Assembly: GCA_017466005.1 (NCBI GenBank)
Contig: JAFTUZ010000105.1
Coordinates: forward strand, 1 to 28,000
Direction of reading: 5' to 3'
DNA from: Clostridia bacterium
GTDB taxonomy: Bacteria; Bacillota_A; Clostridia; Christensenellales; UBA1242
DNA length: 28,000 bases
Of the stretch, positions 23,101-28,000 are shown piece after piece. The notes beneath the pieces are model-generated. The model made no database searches. It saw only the letters and a program-made list of their open reading frames with translations, and was not told the origin of the DNA. The first letter of the stretch is position 1. Every line of letters starts with the position of its first letter. The position numbers and the translations under genes were made by a program.

Positions 23101-26100
23101 TAAATGTAAGCCTAATGCTAGAGCCTTGAAGTGCATCTATGTTGTTTACCCAATCTACATCATAGTTTACTCTTGCTTTTAATTCACGTCCATCTTCTTT
23201 AAATGTTAAAACAGGTAAATCAGGAGTAATTGCTCTTCCTGTATAAACATAGGTGTCAATAGGGTCGTAGTTAAATTCGCTAAGGTCGGTAATAATTTTT
23301 TGTGTAATTTGGAAGTATTTTGTTACACGACCAGTGTAGTTTCCGTTTAAAGTTGCATCTACTACAATACTAGCCATACCAAGGTTGGTGTTTGCTTTAT
23401 AACTTACCAAATAATCACGGTCTTCTACAAGTTCCATTCCGTCGTAGTAAACAGATATAGGTGGTGTTATAGGAAGGCCGGTGTAAACTTGGTCATCTGG
23501 TTGAGAAACCATATCTTCGGTAAGTTCTTTAGGTTTTATTTCATAATTTTGTTCCAAGTTTCCTTGATAGTTACCTTTAAAGGTGAATTTAATAGTTTTA
23601 GTTCCAGCATTTGTTGTGTCGGTTGGATAAGTTACATCATAATCTTTTCCAATAGTTAATTCACGCAAAGTTGTTTCATCTTCCATAAAGCTTACAACAA
23701 TAGGGAAGGTGTTGTATGGTAAACCATTATAAACAACTTCGCTTTCAATACCAGCAATATTGGTATTTGATTTATTCATAGTTTGTGGAATAATTTCAAA
23801 TTGTTTAATAATTTTACAAATATAGTTGCCTTGACCTACTATTTGAATTATAACAGTACCAACATCTTTGTTTTGAGATAATGCAATTACATAGTAATCG
23901 GTATCTAAAACTAATTCTTGAACAGGTTTTCCTGCGTGTAAAATTTTAAAGTCTTGAACAATAGGTTCGTTTGTAAACACTACTTTTTCATCAAAGTCGT
24001 AAATCATATCATCGGTTATAGTGTATTTTTGAATTAAGAATGTTCTTTCTAAAATATCTTTATAGTTGCCAATACCTGTAATGGTTACAACTGCAATTCC
24101 TGCGTTTAAGTTGTCTTTATATTCCAATGTAAAGTCTTTTGGTGCTTCGTTTTCGTTGTGTATATCGTTTTTGTAAACCAAATTAATTGGTGTTGCACCA
24201 TCGCTAGGGGTAAAGGTTATAGTTGGAATAGGTGTGTAAGCCCAACCAGAGTAAGTTACAGCATTTTCTATATCTTTTGCAACAGATATTTTACCATCTT
24301 TTAAACTTCTAGGATTAATATTAAATGTTTCAATAATTTCGCCTTGGTAGTTGTTTATACCATTAACAATAATTTCTATATTTTCGGCTGCATTTATGTT
24401 AGAGTTTTCTGCTATTGTAACAGTATAATCTTGGTCTTGGATAAGGGCAGTAGAAGTACCAGAAGTATAAACTTTTAATGATGGTACAATTTCGCTACCT
24501 GTGTAATCAAAGTTGGTTTTTTCAAGTACAACAGAAGTAATAAGTTTTTGAACAATGTTAAAGGTTTTTGTTACAGGTGGGTTAGAAACTATGTAGTTAG
24601 AATTTGCAGGAGTGTAAACATCTACAGTTCCTTCTCCATAGTTTAGGTTTTCACCATATCCAACAGTATAATCTATGTTTAAATCCAATGTAACATCACG
24701 GTCGGCATCATAAACAACAATACCTGGTGTTATTTGGCTACCAGTAAATGTCCATTGAGGGGTTTCAGATTCTACTTCAGATAAAACTGTAATCATTTCG
24801 GCTGTAAGTTCTTTTTGAACAATACGCCATTCAAACGAAAGTTCATCTTTATAGTTATCTTTAACTTTAATTGTTATTAATGCATTTTCGGTTATACTTG
24901 CGTTTGTGTTGTTTTCATATTCAACAGTAAAGTCGGTTCCTATAAGTAGGTAAACGCTGTTATAAGTTAATTTAAAGTCGTTTTTATTCCAGTTTACACT
25001 GTCGTTTTGTTCGTAGTTTGTGTGGGTAAGTTCTATTGCCGAACCAGTGTAAGTTTTTGTACCAGTAAATTCGTATAAAATTACGGTTGGTGTGTTAAGG
25101 TCGGTTAAACTTTTTGGTACAATCTCAAAGTTTACAGAAATTGTTCCAAAGTAGTTGTTTTGTCCTTCTATATTAATTGTAGCAGTACCAACATTTATGT
25201 TGTTAACATAAGTAAGTATATAGTCGGATTTATCAATAACAAGACCATTGTTGGTAAGAATTACATCGCCAGTGTCGGCTGTTGGTCTTATTTCTTTTGT
25301 TGTAAATGTTTTATTTGCAATACTATCTACTTTTACTGTGTTATGAGCAATATCTAAAGGATTAATATTAAATGTTATTTCTTTAGAACCAGAGTAGTTA
25401 CTATCCTCTTTAGCAATAACAGATAATGTAACTTCACCAGCATTTATGTTATCTGTGTAAGAAATTTCAAAATCTTTACCCACAGCAAGAACTGTTTGTG
25501 CGCCATTATCACGCAAGAAGTAAACTAACGGGGTTTGTGTTATAGCCGAACCTGTGTAAATTTTATCTACAACATTTTCAATATTTACGGTAGAAATATC
25601 ACGTTTTGTAATTGTATATGTCTTTTTAACACTTTCGGTGTAATTGTTTTTACCAGTTGCAACAACAGTTGCTGTTCCGGCATTTACATTACTTTCAAAT
25701 GTTAAAGTATAGTCTTCGTTGTAAGCCAATAGGTAGTTATCTAATACAATTTCTATTTTCTCTGGAATTTTTGCACTACTATCGTAAATAAATTCTTCAG
25801 GAGAAATGGTAAATTCTGCTGCACTTATAGATGCTCGTAGAATGTCAAAGTCTTGTGCTGCCAAACCTTCATAGTTGTTAATAAATTCTATATCTATGTG
25901 TGCTTTACCAACGTTAGTGTTGTTGCTGTAAGTAAGTTTATAATCTTGGTCTTCTACCAAAACAACATCTTGTTGGTCTTCTTGATGATATTTTAACACC
26001 ATTGCTTGTTGTTTAATTTCGGTACGATTATAGGTGTAATTATTAACTTGTTCAATAATTAGAGCGGTAGGGTTGGTTGTGAAATTAAATGGTAAAATAT

Positions 26101-28000
26101 CAAAATTAATAATTCTTGTACCAGTTAAGTTGTTTTTACCTGTTATTGTAATTTCAGCAGTACCAACATTTATGTTGTTGCTGTAAGCAATCTCATAGTT
26201 ATCACTACTTAATGCTTTTTCGTTAAATCTTATTTGCAAGTTTTGTTGTATTTCATATCCACCATTATAATAAACGTGGCTAGCAAGGTTGGCAATATTT
26301 ACAAGTTCGCCATTTATGTTATAAGGTAATATTTCTATTTCATCAGAAACAGTTCCTGCATAGTTTACATTATTGTATGGTAATGCACTTACTTCTACTT
26401 TAATTTTACCAACATTTGTAAGGTCTAGTGCATTAATACTATCTACATGAGTGCCATAAGTATATTCTGTTCCGTTAAATACACCTTGATAGTAGTATAT
26501 TGCATACTGACCAGTTGTTGGCACAACTTGGTTTTCAGAATCGTAAACAATTATATCAAAGCTGTTGCGTGTGCCAGAGTAGGTAAATTCGGTTTGAGAA
26601 ATACTTAAATATTCAATAGGTCGTTTTGTAATGTTAAATGTTGTTTTAAAGCTACCTGTGTAGTTACATTCACCAGAAAGGGCTGTAAATGTTATTGTAG
26701 GTACATAAGTAGAATTACTAACATTAATGTTGTTTGAGTATTTTATTTCATAATCCAAATCTGGTGTTAAAGTTATAACATAAGGATTACCAGAAGCATC
26801 TACATCTGCCAAACTAACAGTAACAGATGGGGTAATTGCTTTACCAGTATAAGTTTGGTCTTCTATTGCAGAAGCGGTTATATTGCTATCGCTTAATGCT
26901 TTTTTATTTATTGTAAAGTTTTTAGCAATTGTTCCACTAAAGTTGTTAACACCATCAAAGTAAACAGTTGCAGTACCTGCGTTAACGTTGTTGTCATATC
27001 TTACTATAAAGTCGTCTGTTTCAATATCATCTGTGCTAGAAGATAATGGGGTGCCATAATATGTTAAAGCAGGTAAAGGTGTATGTGCCATACCATTATA
27101 TGTGTATCCGGTTGCCGAGAATTCTCCAACAGTTAATTTACCACTTGTTAAAATTTCGCTTAACAATAATGGGTCTATAACAAATTGTGGTTGTATTGTA
27201 CCACTAAACTGACCTTTAAGCACAATAGTTACTGTTGCAGCACCTGCGTTTATGTTGTTAGCATAACTATCTATAACATAATCGTTTTCTGCACCTTCAA
27301 CAAGTGTTTTACCGCTTGCTTTTACAGTAAGTACAACTTTAGGAGACTGTTGCCCACCAGTGTATTTATATCTATAAACTGTTTGGTCACCATAATTTGT
27401 TTCTTGGTAAGCATTAACAAAAGCAACAGTTAAGTTTTCATCGGTTAATGCTCGCGGTAATATATTGTAAGTAATGTTACGTGTACCTTCGTAGTTTGTA
27501 ATACCGTTTATGGTAAAGTTTACTGTTCCTACGGTAGAGTAGAACAATTCACGGTTGGTGTTTAAAATACCATCTGTTCTTGTTGCGTTAACAACATAAT
27601 CATTATCGTTTAAGCGTATGTAGTATCCACCGTTTTGTGTGTCTTCTATTAAGTTTACACCAGTAATACCTTGTAAGGTTGTTAAAGTGCTACCACTAAA
27701 GTATCTTCTTAACTCTACTTCTACAAGGGTGTAGTTACTAATGTCTAGTGGAGCAATTTGTTCGGTTATATAAGTTCTTACACCTTCAATGTTAGTTGTG
27801 TAAAGATAAACACTAACATCTCCACCTTGTATAGATTTTGGTTGAATAATATAGTCTAGTTCTAATGTTCCACTAAAGTTTCCAGTTCCTTTAACAAATG
27901 TGCGTATAGTACCAGCAGAAGCCCAGTCGTTTTCTATCATATCTTCAAACATATTTGTTGCAGGGTTTTGGCGTTTGTAGTTTGGTAAAATTTCATATGT
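20135..28000 (-). CDS. Giant repeat surface protein, 5' end outside the window
   Basis: 2,621 residues are visible. The frame runs open through the right edge (an internal ATG at 27952 is not the start), so the N-terminus and any signal peptide are missing. About 25 diverged repeats of 75-100 residues follow one another. Each has a YTG-type entry (VYTGLPITPPISVYYDG), a DY.v.Y.nN.naG.A.v strand pair, NYtG, and a closing F.I.P linker. These are beta-sandwich, bacterial-Ig-like repeats found in clostridial surface proteins. After about residue 2150 come two or three other Ig-like modules, one Big_3-like (TTYLAFEYFEDEGLSLNAIY). One hydrophobic helix (SWWWILIILVAIAIMIEFII) and a Lys/Arg tail end the protein, anchoring it in the membrane. 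No LPxTG motif. Likely adhesin or envelope stalk. Confidence 0.88.
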   Translation of the reverse strand, partial: TYEILPNYKRQNPATNMFEDMIENDWASAGTIRTFVKGTGNFSGTLELDYIIQPKSIQGGDVSVYLYTTNIEGVRTYITEQIAPLDISNYTLVEVELRRYFSGSTLTTLQGITGVNLIEDTQNGGYYIRLNDNDYVVNATRTDGILNTNRELFYSTVGTVNFTINGITNYEGTRNITYNILPRALTDENLTVAFVNAYQETNYGDQTVYRYKYTGGQQSPKVVLTVKASGKTLVEGAENDYVIDSYANNINAGAATVTIVLKGQFSGTIQPQFVIDPLLLSEILTSGKLTVGEFSATGYTYNGMAHTPLPALTYYGTPLSSSTDDIETDDFIVRYDNNVNAGTATVYFDGVNNFSGTIAKNFTINKKALSDSNITASAIEDQTYTGKAITPSVTVSLADVDASGNPYVITLTPDLDYEIKYSNNINVSNSTYVPTITFTALSGECNYTGSFKTTFNITKRPIEYLSISQTEFTYSGTRNSFDIIVYDSENQVVPTTGQYAIYYYQGVFNGTEYTYGTHVDSINALDLTNVGKIKVEVSALPYNNVNYAGTVSDEIEILPYNINGELVNIANLASHVYYNGGYEIQQNLQIRFNEKALSSDNYEIAYSNNINVGTAEITITGKNNLTGTRIINFDILPFNFTTNPTALIIEQVNNYTYNRTEIKQQAMVLKYHQEDQQDVVLVEDQDYKLTYSNNTNVGKAHIDIEFINNYEGLAAQDFDILRASISAAEFTISPEEFIYDSSAKIPEKIEIVLDNYLLAYNEDYTLTFESNVNAGTATVVATGKNNYTESVKKTYTITKRDISTVNIENVVDKIYTGSAITQTPLVYFLRDNGAQTVLAVGKDFEISYTDNINAGEVTLSVIAKEDSNYSGSKEITFNINPLDIAHNTVKVDSIANKTFTTKEIRPTADTGDVILTNNGLVIDKSDYILTYVNNINVGTATINIEGQNNYFGTISVNFEIVPKSLTDLNTPTVILYEFTGTKTYTGSAIELTHTNYEQNDSVNWNKNDFKLTYNSVYLLIGTDFTVEYENNTNASITENALITIKVKDNYKDELSFEWRIVQKELTAEMITVLSEVESETPQWTFTGSQITPGIVVYDADRDVTLDLNIDYTVGYGENLNYGEGTVDVYTPANSNYIVSNPPVTKTFNIVQKLITSVVLEKTNFDYTGSEIVPSLKVYTSGTSTALIQDQDYTVTIAENSNINAAENIEIIVNGINNYQGEIIETFNINPRSLKDGKISVAKDIENAVTYSGWAYTPIPTITFTPSDGATPINLVYKNDIHNENEAPKDFTLEYKDNLNAGIAVVTITGIGNYKDILERTFLIQKYTITDDMIYDFDEKVVFTNEPIVQDFKILHAGKPVQELVLDTDYYVIALSQNKDVGTVIIQIVGQGNYICKIIKQFEIIPQTMNKSNTNIAGIESEVVYNGLPYNTFPIVVSFMEDETTLRELTIGKDYDVTYPTDTTNAGTKTIKFTFKGNYQGNLEQNYEIKPKELTEDMVSQPDDQVYTGLPITPPISVYYDGMELVEDRDYLVSYKANTNLGMASIVVDATLNGNYTGRVTKYFQITQKIITDLSEFNYDPIDTYVYTGRAITPDLPVLTFKEDGRELKARVNYDVDWVNNIDALQGSSIRLTFKGGYTGVVLVPFTINPADVNEMEFEPIKDTVYNGKEQALIPVARFDVFTPQINVGFIVKYPDDITSANEIVLTIEGIGNFTGVYTANEVKYNILQADINSYINVTFENGFDYSYTGSPIEPPVYLEFHEFTLNNSNFDIVYENNVNKGPDASVTISANPEKNNNFTGSKQVKFEIVSKSLHVGLALPIADVEYNGTALTPQLILQDGNYTLQEGVDKDYTISYINNTNAGIATIIVTGSHNYIGAMNINFNIIPRTLGTDGIPSINLFINPNPIPDQPFTNAEIHPEFALSYLNDNLFDSTDFEVSYANNIAVSNNASFTVTGIGNYKGTATYKFSIVPCPISEVEVSELMEYYYSGSPVEPELVLIREGTMLELNTDYTAAYFNNIGASKGLASIVITGKGNYIGSRTIIFDILPLEITDVVLPVSTAMYDMMEKLSYIQKVDVYCGAHLVDQQYYRIEYMRNGERTIDFVNAGTISVKVTAGINYTGTISKDFVIAPKSLSDPDIYVSNTIRDFSYTGQPITQKFDIYQTMGINVITLAEQTEEISGDYTVSYGANNTDVGLVVITIAGVNNYTGFIERTFNITKITPTVNPYYDGKTLFAGDAAPLLKLSEGDTPGTITLLETVLVAGTKAYEWLFIPENQNNYYSLNGTIRLIAQEVRIIDVEVVTQPLKTTYLAFEYFEDEGLSLNAIYNNGKIEPISTYEIKDNTWLNTKITKMTISCVGLTIDIPITVQPREISITFANYQNLLESDTKRYVSHTIDGEIDGYPIDATLQYTHNGEIVDSITGGGRYVVSALLPASTNYVFTNNNFVEFDVKFIRLYSENVTAIDPEGFDVGAILQVTKITDAVQMKEYIGELKVVPDAIYIVTLTDANGNKIELNRNIKIRITNNDPNRENLSIYTKTDDSTTFNMQTFEIGDGYLEISTDQLAEYTIGIRIVVNDFLAISWWWILIILVAIAIMIEFIILFSKRTKQRNIRGKKSKSKK

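Noticed and set aside
20135..28000. CRISPR array or DNA tandem repeats in the repetitive right-hand third
   Set aside because: The periodicity is at the protein level (75-100 residues) with heavily diverged DNA. There are no identical short repeats with regular spacers.

Overview
The window is strongly AT-rich, uses the standard code, and has Gram-positive-style signals: near-consensus sigma-A promoters, GGAGG/GGTGAT-type ribosome sites, lipoproteins with a lipobox, and many short hairpin-plus-T-run terminators. The order tadA / glmU-like / pth / mfd / PrsA-type foldase, two tandem CPBP proteins, an M14 peptidase of a clostridial type, and a giant surface protein with YTG...NYTG repeats all point to an uncultured, probably host-associated Bacillota (Clostridia-like) chromosome. 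I cannot assign a genus.

Layout. 1-303: 3' end of an unknown plus-strand gene. 458-943: dCMP deaminase (minus). 1166-1325: possible structured RNA. 1324-1586: tRNA-Met and tRNA-Glu, one minus-strand transcript with a near-perfect promoter and a terminator. 1865-2596: inositol-monophosphatase-family pseudogene (in-frame stop plus a lost metal ligand). 2753-4374: unknown charged protein, ndk, and a small-multidrug-export-family membrane protein. 4440-6725: two CPBP intramembrane proteins in one operon. 6766-7611: M14 peptidase whose start codon lies inside a terminator-like hairpin. 7838-13074: operon tadA / degenerate GlmU-like / pth / mfd, tightly coupled by ATGA overlaps. 13203-14939: PrsA-like foldase lipoprotein.

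14997-17317 is accessory-looking: an XRE regulator, a tandem-XRE regulator, repeated operator-like sites with a divergent promoter, a diverged SLOG/YpsA-like protein, and an orphan lipoprotein. 17321-17535 (minus) holds a convincing stand-alone non-coding RNA gene: promoter, three or four stems, a CCCTCC segment and a terminator. 17717-19084 is an aldehyde dehydrogenase (minus) whose leader contains an 85-nt cloverleaf-like element next to the Shine-Dalgarno. 19347-19952 is an XRE / two-TM / zinc-ribbon protein. 20135-28000 is the C-terminal 2,621 residues of a giant repeat surface protein that runs off the right edge.

Themes are translation and nucleotide housekeeping (TadA, Pth, NDK, dCMP deaminase, tRNAs), transcription-coupled repair (Mfd), and cell-surface biology (PrsA-like foldase, lipoproteins, CPBP proteins, giant adhesin-like protein). 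The best candidates for something undescribed are the minus-strand RNA at 17321-17535, the cloverleaf leader at 19099-19183, the RNA candidate at 1166-1325, and the XRE/SLOG locus with its operator repeats. All functional statements are read from sequence and family knowledge; no searches were run.
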